Shown here: piece by piece, positions 15,548-23,747 of the stretch | Layout: every line of letters starts with the position of its first letter | Position numbering within the stretch: the stretch's first letter is position 1 | DNA from: Rhodobacter sp. | GTDB taxonomy: Bacteria; Pseudomonadota; Alphaproteobacteria; Rhodobacterales; Rhodobacteraceae | DNA length: 24,861 bases | NCBI GenBank assembly: GCA_027482795.1 | Contig: JAIXVS010000007.1 | Coordinates: 1-24,861, forward strand | Direction of reading: 5' to 3' | Notes under the pieces: model-generated | Databases searched by the model: none | What the model saw: the letters and a program-made list of their open reading frames with translations, nothing else | What the model was told of the DNA's origin: nothing | Translations under genes and position numbers: made by a program

Positions 15548-15633
15548 CAAAGCGGGCGTGGGTTATCCGCATAACCCGTTGCGCTGCCACAAGTTCTGCG
15601 CCACAGTTTGCGCCAGTGATAGGGAGAAAAACC

Positions 15634-17073
15634 ATGGAAATGCCGCGCCCAAACAGCATGATTTTGTCGCGCCGCGCGCAGATCGTGGCGCAGTTGCGCG
15701 CGGCCTTGCCCAAGGGTTGCGTGATTGATGACCCCATGGAAACCCGCGCTTATGAATGCGATGCGCTGTCGGCCTATCGCTGCGCGCCTTTGGCGGTGGT
15801 TTTGCCGCGCAGCACTGCCGAAGTGGCCGCCGCCTTGCGCATCTGTCACGCGCTGGGCGTTCCCGTGGTTCCGCGCGGGTCAGGCACGTCGCTGGCGGGG
15901 GGGGCGATGCCATCGGCCGATTGCGTGGTGCTGGGCGTGGCACGGATGAACGCAGTGCTGGATACCGATTATGACAACCGCTTTATTCACGTGCAATCGG
16001 GGCGCACCAACCTTTCGGTCAGCGGCGCTGTCGAGGCGCAAGGGTTTTTCTATGCGCCCGATCCGTCCAGCCAATTGGCCTGCGCCATTGCGGGCAATAT
16101 CGCCATGAACAGCGGCGGGGCGCATTGCCTGAAATATGGGGTGACCACGAACAACCTTTTGGGCGTGACCATGGTGAAAATGGACGGCACTGTCATCACC
16201 CTTGGCGGGCCATGGGGGAACGGGTTCGGACTTGATCTTTTGGGCGTTGTTTGCGGATCAGAAGGTCAGCTTGGCGTTGTCACCGAGGCATGGCTGCGCA
16301 TTTTGCCCAAACCCGAAGGGGCGCGGCCTGTGCTGGTTGCCTTTAACTCATCCGAGGTGGCAGGGGCCTGCGTGGCCGATATCATCCGCGCGGGTATCTT
16401 GCCCGTGGCCATTGAATTTATGGATCGCCCCTGCATCCGCGCAACCGAGGCTTTTGCCCATGCAGGCTACCCCGATTGCGAGGCGCTGCTGATTATCGAG
16501 GTTGAAGGCAGCGCGGCGGAAATTGACGAACAGCTTTCCCGCATCCGCGCCATTGCCGCGCGTCACGATCCCATAGAATTCACCGAAGCGGCGGATGAGG
16601 CGCAGGCCAAACGCATTTGGCTGGGCCGCAAAAGCGCATTTGGTGCGATGGGGCAGATGGGCGATTATATGTGCCTTGATGGTACGATCCCCGTCTCGCA
16701 ACTTCCCTTTGTCCTGCGCCGCATTGGCGAGTTATCGGCAGACTATGGGCTGGACGTGGGCAATGTGTTTCATGCAGGCGATGGCAATATGCACCCGCTG
16801 ATCTTGTATAACGCGAACAAAGACGGTGATCTGGCAAAGTGCGAGGCGCTGGGGGCCGAGATACTAAAGCTATGCGTGCAGGTGGGTGGTTGCCTGTCGG
16901 GCGAACATGGCATTGGGCTGGAGAAGCGCGATCTGATGCCCGTGCAGTTCACCCCCGCTGACCTAGAGGCGCAGATGCGCGTCAAGGATGTGTTCGATCC
17001 AAGCTGGCTGTTGAACCCTGCCAAAGTGTTCCCCCTAGCCGCCAGCGCCGCGCGGCGGGGAGAGGCCGCATGA
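15634..17073 (+). CDS. glcD: Glycolate oxidase, FAD-binding subunit GlcD
   Basis: The product is 479 aa. The ATG at 15634 follows AGGGAG at 15621-15626; an in-frame GTG at 15616 precedes the ribosome site and is rejected. The PCMH-type FAD domain shows VVPRGSGTSLAGGA (78-91), NSGGAHCLKYGVTTNN (159-174) and GSEGQLGVVTEAWL. The C-terminal FAD-linked oxidase domain has HAGDGNMHP (380-388) and GEHGIGLEK (423-431), the histidines that hold flavin and substrate in GlcD and D-lactate dehydrogenases. With GlcE and GlcF it oxidises glycolate to glyoxylate and feeds electrons to the respiratory chain. Its stop overlaps the glcE start (ATGA). Confidence 0.93.
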   Translation: MEMPRPNSMILSRRAQIVAQLRAALPKGCVIDDPMETRAYECDALSAYRCAPLAVVLPRSTAEVAAALRICHALGVPVVPRGSGTSLAGGAMPSADCVVLGVARMNAVLDTDYDNRFIHVQSGRTNLSVSGAVEAQGFFYAPDPSSQLACAIAGNIAMNSGGAHCLKYGVTTNNLLGVTMVKMDGTVITLGGPWGNGFGLDLLGVVCGSEGQLGVVTEAWLRILPKPEGARPVLVAFNSSEVAGACVADIIRAGILPVAIEFMDRPCIRATEAFAHAGYPDCEALLIIEVEGSAAEIDEQLSRIRAIAARHDPIEFTEAADEAQAKRIWLGRKSAFGAMGQMGDYMCLDGTIPVSQLPFVLRRIGELSADYGLDVGNVFHAGDGNMHPLILYNANKDGDLAKCEALGAEILKLCVQVGGCLSGEHGIGLEKRDLMPVQFTPADLEAQMRVKDVFDPSWLLNPAKVFPLAASAARRGEAA

Positions 17074-18170
17074 TTTCGCCGCGCAGCGAAGGGGATTTGG
17101 CCGAAGCGGTGGCATCTGCCAAAACGCCGCTGCGGCCAAAGGGTGGCGGCACGCGGATGATTGGTGATGCGCAGGGCGAAGTGCTGGATGTATCTGGCCT
17201 GTCGGGTGTCACCCTGTATGAACCTGCCGCGCTGACGCTGGTGGTGCAGGCAGGCACGCCTGTGTCTGACATAAACACCCTACTGGCGGGCGAACGGCAG
17301 CGCCTTGGGTTTGAGCCGCCCGATTTGCGCGCGCTTTTGGGGCGGGACGGGGTTTCGACCATTGGCGGGGTTGCGGCAGCCAATGCCAGCGGCCCGCGCG
17401 GCGTTCAGGGCGGGGCCGCGCGCGATGCCATGCTGGGCGTGCGCTTTGTCGATGGGCGCGGCGCGGCCATTTCCAGCGGCGGGCGGGTGATGAAAAACGT
17501 CACAGGCTATGATTTGGTCAAGCTGATGGCGGGCAGTTATGGCAGCCTTGGCGTTTTGACCGAAGTCTCGCTTAAGGTGCAATCCATACCAGAGGCCGAG
17601 GTTACGCTGGTGCTGGACGGCCATGATGTTGATGCAGGGCTTGCAGCACTGCGCCGCGCGCTTGGATCGCCCTATGATGTTTCGGGGGCGGCGCGGGCGG
17701 GCGGTCGCAGTTATATCAGGATAGAAGGCATGGAGGGGTCGGTGGCCTACCGCGCCGAACGCCTGCGCGCGCAGTGCGATGCCACTTTGGTGGAAGGCGC
17801 GCAAAGTTCCGCCATTTGGGACGGCATTCGCGATGTGGCCCCGCTGCACGGGCGCGCGGGCGATATCTGGCGGCTGTCTGTTTTGCCAACCGATGCGGCG
17901 GGGATTGTGGAGGCAATCCTAGCCGCACATGGCGGCGATATGCTACGCGATGCTGTCTATGACTTGGGCGGCGCTTCGGTGTGGCTGGCCCTGCCCGCAG
18001 GCGCGGATGATGTTGTGCGCACCGCCCTAAATGGGCGCGGGGCCGCGATAAAACTACGCGGAACAGGGGCCGCGCCCTTTGCCCCGCAATCGGGCGCGGT
18101 TACGGCCCTATCTTCCGCCTTAAAGGCCCAGTTCGACCCGCTTGGCCGTTTTGCCCAAGGGATAATCTAA
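17070..18170 (+). CDS. glcE: Glycolate oxidase, FAD-binding subunit GlcE
   Basis: The product is 366 aa and the start overlaps the glcD stop. It is a shorter relative of GlcD: LRPKGGGTR (21-29), then TIGGVAAANASGPRGVQGG, and VMKNVTGYDLVKLMAGSYGSLG, a motif characteristic of GlcE. It lacks the full C-terminal oxidase domain with the HAGDGN and GEHG motifs, as expected for this subunit. It pairs with GlcD and GlcF in the membrane-associated glycolate oxidase complex. Its stop overlaps the glcF start (TAATG). Confidence 0.92.
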   Translation: MISPRSEGDLAEAVASAKTPLRPKGGGTRMIGDAQGEVLDVSGLSGVTLYEPAALTLVVQAGTPVSDINTLLAGERQRLGFEPPDLRALLGRDGVSTIGGVAAANASGPRGVQGGAARDAMLGVRFVDGRGAAISSGGRVMKNVTGYDLVKLMAGSYGSLGVLTEVSLKVQSIPEAEVTLVLDGHDVDAGLAALRRALGSPYDVSGAARAGGRSYIRIEGMEGSVAYRAERLRAQCDATLVEGAQSSAIWDGIRDVAPLHGRAGDIWRLSVLPTDAAGIVEAILAAHGGDMLRDAVYDLGGASVWLALPAGADDVVRTALNGRGAAIKLRGTGAAPFAPQSGAVTALSSALKAQFDPLGRFAQGII

Positions 18171-19462
18171 TGCAAACCTTTTTCACGCCGGAGCAACTGG
18201 CCGACCCAAACCTAGCCGAGGCGAACAAAATCCTGCGCGCCTGCGTCCATTGTGGGCTGTGCACGGCCACCTGCCCCAGTTACCAGGTGTTGGGCGACGA
18301 GCTAGACAGCCCGCGCGGGCGGATTTATCTGATCAAAGAGATGCTGGAAACGGGCCGCGCGGCCGATGCCAAAACCGCCCTGCATATTGACCGCTGCCTG
18401 TCTTGCCTTGCCTGCACCACCACCTGCCCCAGCGGGGTGGATTATATGCACCTGATCGATATGGGCCGCGCGCATGTCGAAAAAACCTACCGCCGCCCGT
18501 GGTTTGACCGCGCCTTGCGCGGGGTGCTGGCGCGAGTTATCCCGTATCCCGCGCGCTTTCGTCTGGCGCTGCGGGCGGCTATGCTCGCGCGGCCCTTGGC
18601 GCGGCTTATGCCCGATGCACGGCTGCGCGCGATGCTGGCCATGGCCCCTGCACGCCTGCCCGCGCCCAGCCCCCATGATGCGCCGCAGGTCTTTCCCGCC
18701 ATCGGCGCGCGCCGTTTTCGCGTGGCGCTGCTGACAGGCTGCGCGCAAAAGACTTTGAACACAGATATCAACGATGCCACAATCCGCCTGCTGCGCCGTC
18801 TTGGCTGCGAGGTGGTGGTGGCGCGCGGCGCAGGGTGCTGCGGCGCGCTGACCCATCACATGGGCAAAGAGGATATGGCCCGCACCTTTGCCCGCGCCAA
18901 CATCACCGCTTGGACGCGCGAGGCGCAGGGCGCGGGGCTGGACGCGGTGATTATCAACACATCGGGCTGCGGCACCACTGTGAAAGATTACGGCCATATG
19001 TTCGCGCGCACCGATCTGGCGCAGGATGCCGCCGCCATCGCCGCCCTAGCCCGCGATGTGACCGAATTTTTGGCGCAAATTGATCTGCCCACCTGCCCGC
19101 CGCAAAACCTGCGCGTGGCCTATCACGCAGCGTGCAGCCTGCAACACGGCCAGCAGATCAAATCCGCGCCAAAGGATTTGCTGGCCCGCGCAGGGTTCAT
19201 GGTGGTTGAGCCGCAAGACAGCCATTTGTGCTGCGGTTCGGCTGGCACCTATAACCTGCTGCAACCCGAGATCAGCGCGCAGTTGCAAGCGCGCAAAGTG
19301 GCAACCCTAATGGCCACATCGCCGCAACTCATCGCGGCGGGCAATATCGGCTGTATGATGCAAATTGGCGCGGCGGCGGGCGTGCCTGTGGTGCATACGG
19401 TGGAACTTTTGGATTGGGCCTATGGCGGGCCAAAACCCGCCGCGCTGGCGGATGTGCCGTGA
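18170..19462 (+). CDS. glcF: Glycolate oxidase, iron-sulfur subunit GlcF
   Basis: The product is 430 aa. Two ferredoxin-type [4Fe-4S] motifs are complete: Cys25/28/31/35 and Cys76/79/82/86. Two CCG domains follow, with GAGCCGALTHH and, near the end, HAACSLQH and LCCGSAGTYNLLQ; these belong to the heterodisulfide-reductase-like part that passes electrons onward. The start overlaps the glcE stop, and its own stop overlaps the GTG start of the transporter, so four genes are translationally linked. Confidence 0.93.
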   Translation: MQTFFTPEQLADPNLAEANKILRACVHCGLCTATCPSYQVLGDELDSPRGRIYLIKEMLETGRAADAKTALHIDRCLSCLACTTTCPSGVDYMHLIDMGRAHVEKTYRRPWFDRALRGVLARVIPYPARFRLALRAAMLARPLARLMPDARLRAMLAMAPARLPAPSPHDAPQVFPAIGARRFRVALLTGCAQKTLNTDINDATIRLLRRLGCEVVVARGAGCCGALTHHMGKEDMARTFARANITAWTREAQGAGLDAVIINTSGCGTTVKDYGHMFARTDLAQDAAAIAALARDVTEFLAQIDLPTCPPQNLRVAYHAACSLQHGQQIKSAPKDLLARAGFMVVEPQDSHLCCGSAGTYNLLQPEISAQLQARKVATLMATSPQLIAAGNIGCMMQIGAAAGVPVVHTVELLDWAYGGPKPAALADVP

Positions 19463-20364
19463 CTTTGGCCGCCCCAACCGACGCGCCCATTCGCCCCGTG
19501 GCCGCCGTGCTGTGGATGCTGGGGTCTATCGCATCCTTTTCCATGATGGCCGTGGCCGTGCGCGCATTAGGCGATAGGTATGACACATTCGAAGTGATGA
19601 CCTACCGCTCTGCCATCAGCATGGTTTTGGTGGTGGTTGGGGCCACGCTGCTGGGGCGGCTGGGCGATATTCGCGCAAACCGCATCCACCGCCATTTCTT
19701 GCGCAATGTGCTGCATTTCACGGGGCAGAACCTGTGGTTTTATGCTATGATGACCGTGCCCTTGGCGCAGGTTTTCGCGCTGGAATTCACATCGCCCATT
19801 TGGATTATTCTGCTATCCCCGCTAGTTTTTGGCGAGAAATTGACAGCCCCGCGCCTAATGGCGGCAGCACTGGGATTTGTGGGTATTTTGATTGTCACCC
19901 GCCCCGATTTTGGCACTATGAACGCAGGCACCTTGGCCGCTATCGCCTGCGGGGTGTTTTTTGCCGCAACCGCGCTGATGACCAAATCGCTGACCCGCGC
20001 CGAAACCATCGTCTCGATCCTATTCTGGTTGACGGTCATGCAACTGGCCTTTGGCCTGATCATCGCGGGGTATGACGGTAATATGACATTGCCCAACGCG
20101 CAAACCCTGCCTTGGCTGGCGCTGATTGGGATTACGGGGGTTACGGCGCATCTTTGCCTGACAACAGCCCTATCGCTGGCCCCTGCCAGCTTTATCTTTC
20201 CGATAGATTTTATCCGCCTGCCCCTGATCGCGCTTGTCGGCGCGCTCGCCTATGGCGAGGCGGTTGACCCCTATGTCATTGCAGGCGGCGCGGTGATTTT
20301 TGCGGGCAATTGGATCAATTTGGCCTATGGCCCGAAAGCGGCCACGCCCTTGGTAAAATCTTAG
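19459..20364 (+). CDS. DMT superfamily (EamA) transporter
   Basis: The product is 301 aa with about ten membrane segments in two EamA halves; the second half begins near TLAAIACGVFFAATALMTKS. I chose the GTG at 19459 because it overlaps the glcF stop (GTGA) and leaves a short cytoplasmic leader (TLAAPTDAPIRP) before the first helix; an upstream start would lie inside glcF. EamA proteins export or import small metabolites such as amino acids and organic acids. Overlap with glcF suggests co-expression with glycolate oxidation, so a 2-hydroxyacid or related metabolite is a fair guess, but the substrate is not visible in sequence. Confidence 0.85.
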   Translation: MTLAAPTDAPIRPVAAVLWMLGSIASFSMMAVAVRALGDRYDTFEVMTYRSAISMVLVVVGATLLGRLGDIRANRIHRHFLRNVLHFTGQNLWFYAMMTVPLAQVFALEFTSPIWIILLSPLVFGEKLTAPRLMAAALGFVGILIVTRPDFGTMNAGTLAAIACGVFFAATALMTKSLTRAETIVSILFWLTVMQLAFGLIIAGYDGNMTLPNAQTLPWLALIGITGVTAHLCLTTALSLAPASFIFPIDFIRLPLIALVGALAYGEAVDPYVIAGGAVIFAGNWINLAYGPKAATPLVKS

Positions 20365-20372
20365 GAATGAAC

Positions 20373-20400
20373 AGGCCAATGGCCTAGCTTTTGCTGGCCA
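20373..20400. terminator. Hairpins between converging DMT transporter and hutC
   Basis: AGGCC-aat-GGCCT (20373-20385) is followed after three bases by TTTT. An alternative TGGCC/GGCCA stem (20380-20400) has that TTTT as its loop. They lie at the 3' ends of both converging genes, partly within the hutC end, and could act as weak terminators. Confidence 0.35.
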
Positions 20401-21085
20401 ACACATATCCTGGCGCGGCAATGGCCTGCACAGTGGTGATGGGCGCATCGCCCAGCCACGTCGTCCGCTCGACCGTCAGCAGCGCCTCGCCCGCCTTGCA
20501 GCCAAGCTGCGTTGCAGTCTCTGCATCGGCGTTTATTGCAAAAAAGCGCATTTCAACGCGGGTATAGGGTTTGTGGCGCACCAGCCATTCATTCGCGCTG
20601 ATTTGGGCGAAATCAACGGCCAGAATCTCGGGGCAGGTGGCCAGATCAACCCAGCGGTCCTCCAGCATATAGGGGCGCGCGTCAGCCAAATGCAGCGCGC
20701 CAATGTGCAGCATATCGCGGGGCTGCGCCGCGCCGAACCGTGCCGTAATCGGCGCGGGGGATGGGGCGCGCTGCGCTGATATCAGGCGGTGGGCATAGGC
20801 GCGGCCCAGCGCCAGAACCTCGCTGCGGGTGACGGGAATGTCGATGGTCGCGCGGGTGATCGGGTCGGCCAGCACATGCGTGCCGCCTTTGCGCTTGCGG
20901 TCAATTAGGCCAGCAGCAGCAAGGTCTTGCATGGCGCGGTGCACCGTAGTGCGGGTGCAGCCCAGTTCTGCGGCCAAATCCTCATCACGTGGCAGTTTTG
21001 CGCCAAGGCCATACTCGCGCGCCAAAATCCGCGCGCGGATCACGTCGCGCACATCGATCCATGAGAGGCGAGAGGCGGCCGTCAT
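20384..21085 (-). CDS. hutC: Histidine utilization repressor, GntR/HutC family
   Basis: The product is 233 aa. The N-terminal winged helix-turn-helix spans about residues 10-72 (LPRDEDLAAELGCTRTTVHR, then AGLIDRKRKGGTHV). The UTRA ligand domain fills the rest and ends TTVQAIAAPGY. HutC proteins repress hut genes until urocanate, the HutH product, binds. The start overlaps the hutF stop (ATGA), so it is made with HutF and can regulate its own operon. The likely target is the dyad at 22493-22506. Confidence 0.9.
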   Translation of the reverse strand: MTAASRLSWIDVRDVIRARILAREYGLGAKLPRDEDLAAELGCTRTTVHRAMQDLAAAGLIDRKRKGGTHVLADPITRATIDIPVTRSEVLALGRAYAHRLISAQRAPSPAPITARFGAAQPRDMLHIGALHLADARPYMLEDRWVDLATCPEILAVDFAQISANEWLVRHKPYTRVEMRFFAINADAETATQLGCKAGEALLTVERTTWLGDAPITTVQAIAAPGYVLASKS

Positions 21086-22461
21086 AGATCAGTCTTCAAC
21101 CCGCGCATCACGCGCTTATAGGCCGCCTCGATCATATCGCGGTGAACATGCCGCCCGCCCTTTACCATATGCCGCCCAGCGCTGAACACATCGGTAATGC
21201 AAGATTGCCCGCCGCCGCCGAAAATCAGCGTATCCAGCGCCATATCGCCGTGCCTGTTGCACAAATGCGCGTTGTCATCATCCAGCAAAATCAAATCGGC
21301 CAGCGCGCCCACTTCTAGTTTGCCACTGCGACGCCCGCCCGCCTGCGCGCCGCCCGCCGCCGCTGCGTCAAACAACACGCGGCCCGTTGAACGATCGGGG
21401 CTGGCCAAAACCGCCCGCGCCCGCGCGGCCAATCGCTGCGAGTTTTCCAGCGCCTTTACCTCTTCAAACAAGGAGATTTGAATGTTGCTGTCTGACCCAA
21501 AGCCAAATCGCCCCCCTGCCTGCACAAAGGTTTTCCCGTTAAATATCCCATCCCCAAGGCTAGCTTCGGTCAGCGGGCACAGCCCTGCCACGGCCCCCGT
21601 GGCCGCCAGCGCGCGGGTCTCAGAATCCGTCATGTGTGTGCAATGGATCAGGCACCAGCGCGCGTCCACCGCATGATTTGCCAAAAGCCATTCGGTTGGC
21701 CGCGCGCGCAAATGGGCCAACACTTCGTCCACCTCGGCCACCTGCTCGGCAAGATGCATGTGGATCGGGCCATCCCCCGCCGCAGCCACAACCGCGCGCA
21801 AACCTTCGGGCGATACCGCCCGCAGCGAATGGGGGGCCATACCAATGCGGTAATCGGCAGGGGCCGCGCCCAGCGCGCGGGTGGCCTGTTCGTGCAGGCG
21901 CAGAAATTGGTCTGGGTCATTGCCAAACCGCGCCTGCCCGCCTTGCAGCGCGCGCCCATCGCAGCCGCCAAATTGATAAAGCACGGGTAGCAGCGTTAAA
22001 CCAATACCCGCCTGCTGTGCGCCTGCAATAATGCGCTGCGACATCAGGGCCAAATCGCTATATGGAACGCCGCCTATGTCGTGATGCAGGTAATGAAATT
22101 CGGCCACCGCGCCATAGCCTGCCTCTAGCATTTCCATATAGACCTGCGCGGCGATGGCCTGCACGTCGTCAGGGGATAACTGCTGCAAAAACCGAAACAT
22201 CAGCCGCCGCCAAGTCCAAAAACTATCCGAAGCATCTGGCCCGCGCTGTTCGGTCAACCCCGCCATGGCGCGCTGAAAGGCGTGGGAATGCAGGTTCAGC
22301 GGCGCAGGCAGCAGCAGGGCCGCATGATGATCGGCGCGGCCCGTTTGCGGCCCAACACTGGCAATCGCCCCATCCGCGCCAATCGCCAATTCTACATAGC
22401 GCTGCCAGCCCTGCGGGGTCAGCGCCGATTTGGCGTGAATGATCGTAGCACCTGCGCCCAT
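21082..22461 (-). CDS. hutF: Formimidoylglutamate deiminase
   Basis: The product is 459 aa. The ATG at 22461 is preceded by GAGGGGG with a 6-base gap; an upstream in-frame TTG would lie before that site. It is an amidohydrolase: LNLHSHAFQRAMAG (metal His58 and His60), then IHMHLAEQ, HCTHMT, and GSDSNIQISLFEE with the catalytic Asp. HutF converts N-formimino-L-glutamate to N-formyl-L-glutamate and ammonia, so the organism uses the five-step histidine route, which also needs HutG deformylase (not in this window). It is transcribed with hutC, divergently from hutIH. Confidence 0.93.
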   Translation of the reverse strand: MGAGATIIHAKSALTPQGWQRYVELAIGADGAIASVGPQTGRADHHAALLLPAPLNLHSHAFQRAMAGLTEQRGPDASDSFWTWRRLMFRFLQQLSPDDVQAIAAQVYMEMLEAGYGAVAEFHYLHHDIGGVPYSDLALMSQRIIAGAQQAGIGLTLLPVLYQFGGCDGRALQGGQARFGNDPDQFLRLHEQATRALGAAPADYRIGMAPHSLRAVSPEGLRAVVAAAGDGPIHMHLAEQVAEVDEVLAHLRARPTEWLLANHAVDARWCLIHCTHMTDSETRALAATGAVAGLCPLTEASLGDGIFNGKTFVQAGGRFGFGSDSNIQISLFEEVKALENSQRLAARARAVLASPDRSTGRVLFDAAAAGGAQAGGRRSGKLEVGALADLILLDDDNAHLCNRHGDMALDTLIFGGGGQSCITDVFSAGRHMVKGGRHVHRDMIEAAYKRVMRGLKTDL

Positions 22462-22483
22462 GTCATGCCCCCTCAATTCGTCA

Positions 22484-22512
22484 TTGACATTTTATGTGCA
22501 CACATATTCATT
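22484..22512 (+). promoter_or_regulatory. Putative hutI promoter
   Basis: A perfect TTGACA -35 (22484-22489), a 17-bp spacer and a weak -10 TTCATT (22507-22512). A start point near 22519 would leave a leader of about 30 nt before the hutI ATG. Confidence 0.5.
22493..22506. promoter_or_regulatory. HutC operator candidate
   Basis: TATGTG-CA-CACATA is a perfect 6-bp-arm inverted repeat lying wholly inside the spacer of the hutI promoter. It also touches a leftward TAAAAT -10-like element (22494 down to 22489) for hutF. One bound dimer could therefore silence both directions. Confidence 0.55.
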
Positions 22513-22550
22513 CAAACCAACGCCCAATGCAAGCGCGTTTAGGAGAGCCG

Positions 22551-23747
22551 ATGAACGCCTATGTCATCACCGCAGAGACCATCGCCACAATGGCGGGTCC
22601 GCAGGGCTATGGCCTGATTTTGGGCGGCGCGGTTGCCGTAAGCGATGGTGCCATCGCTTGGGTCGGGCCCTTGGCGGATCTTCCCGCGCGCTTTACCGCC
22701 CTGCCCCGCCGCGATTATGGCGCGCGCACGATCACCCCCGCGCTGATCGATTGCCACACGCACATAGTCCACGGCGGCAACCGCGCGCGCGAATTTGAAA
22801 TGCGCCTAAATGGCGCAAGTTATCAGGATATCGCCCGCGCGGGGGGCGGGATTATCTCGACCGTCACCGCCACCCGCGCCGCCAGCGAGGCGGACCTGCT
22901 TGCAGCAGCCTTGATGCGCCTTGATGCGCTGATCGCCCAAGGTGTGGCGGTGGTCGAGGTGAAGTCAGGCTATGGGCTGGATGTGGAAACCGAACTAAAA
23001 ATGCTGCGCGTGGCTCGCTCGCTCGGGGCCGTGCGGCCCGTGCGGATTATCACGACATTTCTGGGCGCACATGCCGTGCCTGCGGGGATGGATGCAGATA
23101 GCTATATCGACACCATCTGCATCCCCGCTCTGCGCGCCGCCCATACGCAAGGTCTGGTCGATGCCGTCGATGGGTTTTGCGAAGGGATCGCCTTTACCCC
23201 CGCCCAAATTGCCCGCGTTTTTGATGCGGCCCGCGCGCTGGGCTTGCCTGTGAAACTGCACGCCGAACAGCTGAGCCCCTTTGGCGGCACGGCCCTTGCC
23301 GCGCAATACAGCGCCCTGTCTGCCGACCATTTGGAATACGCCAGTGATGCAGATGCCGCCGCCCTTGCCGCATCTGGCACAGTGGCGGTGCTGCTGCCAG
23401 GGGCCTTCTATGCCATTCGCGAAACTCAAATGCCGCCCGTTGCTGCCTTTCGCGCGCATGGGGTTCCCATGGCCGTGGCAACCGATTGGAACCCCGGATC
23501 ATCGCCATTGGGGTCAATCTTGCTGGCAATGAACATGGCCTGCACCCTGTTCCGCTTAACCCCTGCCGAGGCGCTGGCAGGCACAACCCGAAATGCCGCC
23601 CGCGCATTGGGGCTGGCCGATTGCGGCGAAATTCGCGCGGGGCTGCGCGCCGATTTGACGGTGTGGGATGTGCAATCGCCCGCCGAACTGCCCTATGGCA
23701 TCGCCATCACCCCCCTTCACGCCCGCATTTTTGGAGGTGTCTTGTGA
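22551..23747 (+). CDS. hutI: Imidazolonepropionase
   Basis: The product is 398 aa, the usual length. The ATG at 22551 has AGGAG upstream (TTTAGGAGAGCCG); an earlier in-frame start would overlap the promoter. Metal motif DCHTHIVHGG lies at 67-76. The family features GGGIISTVTATR, VEVKSGYGLD, KLHAEQL and ATDWNPGSSP follow. It hydrolyses 4-imidazolone-5-propionate to N-formimino-L-glutamate, the HutF substrate. Its stop overlaps the hutH start. Confidence 0.94.
   Translation: MNAYVITAETIATMAGPQGYGLILGGAVAVSDGAIAWVGPLADLPARFTALPRRDYGARTITPALIDCHTHIVHGGNRAREFEMRLNGASYQDIARAGGGIISTVTATRAASEADLLAAALMRLDALIAQGVAVVEVKSGYGLDVETELKMLRVARSLGAVRPVRIITTFLGAHAVPAGMDADSYIDTICIPALRAAHTQGLVDAVDGFCEGIAFTPAQIARVFDAARALGLPVKLHAEQLSPFGGTALAAQYSALSADHLEYASDADAAALAASGTVAVLLPGAFYAIRETQMPPVAAFRAHGVPMAVATDWNPGSSPLGSILLAMNMACTLFRLTPAEALAGTTRNAARALGLADCGEIRAGLRADLTVWDVQSPAELPYGIAITPLHARIFGGVL

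Noticed and set aside
15616..15633. GTG start for glcD
   Set aside because: It would begin upstream of the AGGGAG ribosome site that serves the ATG at 15634.
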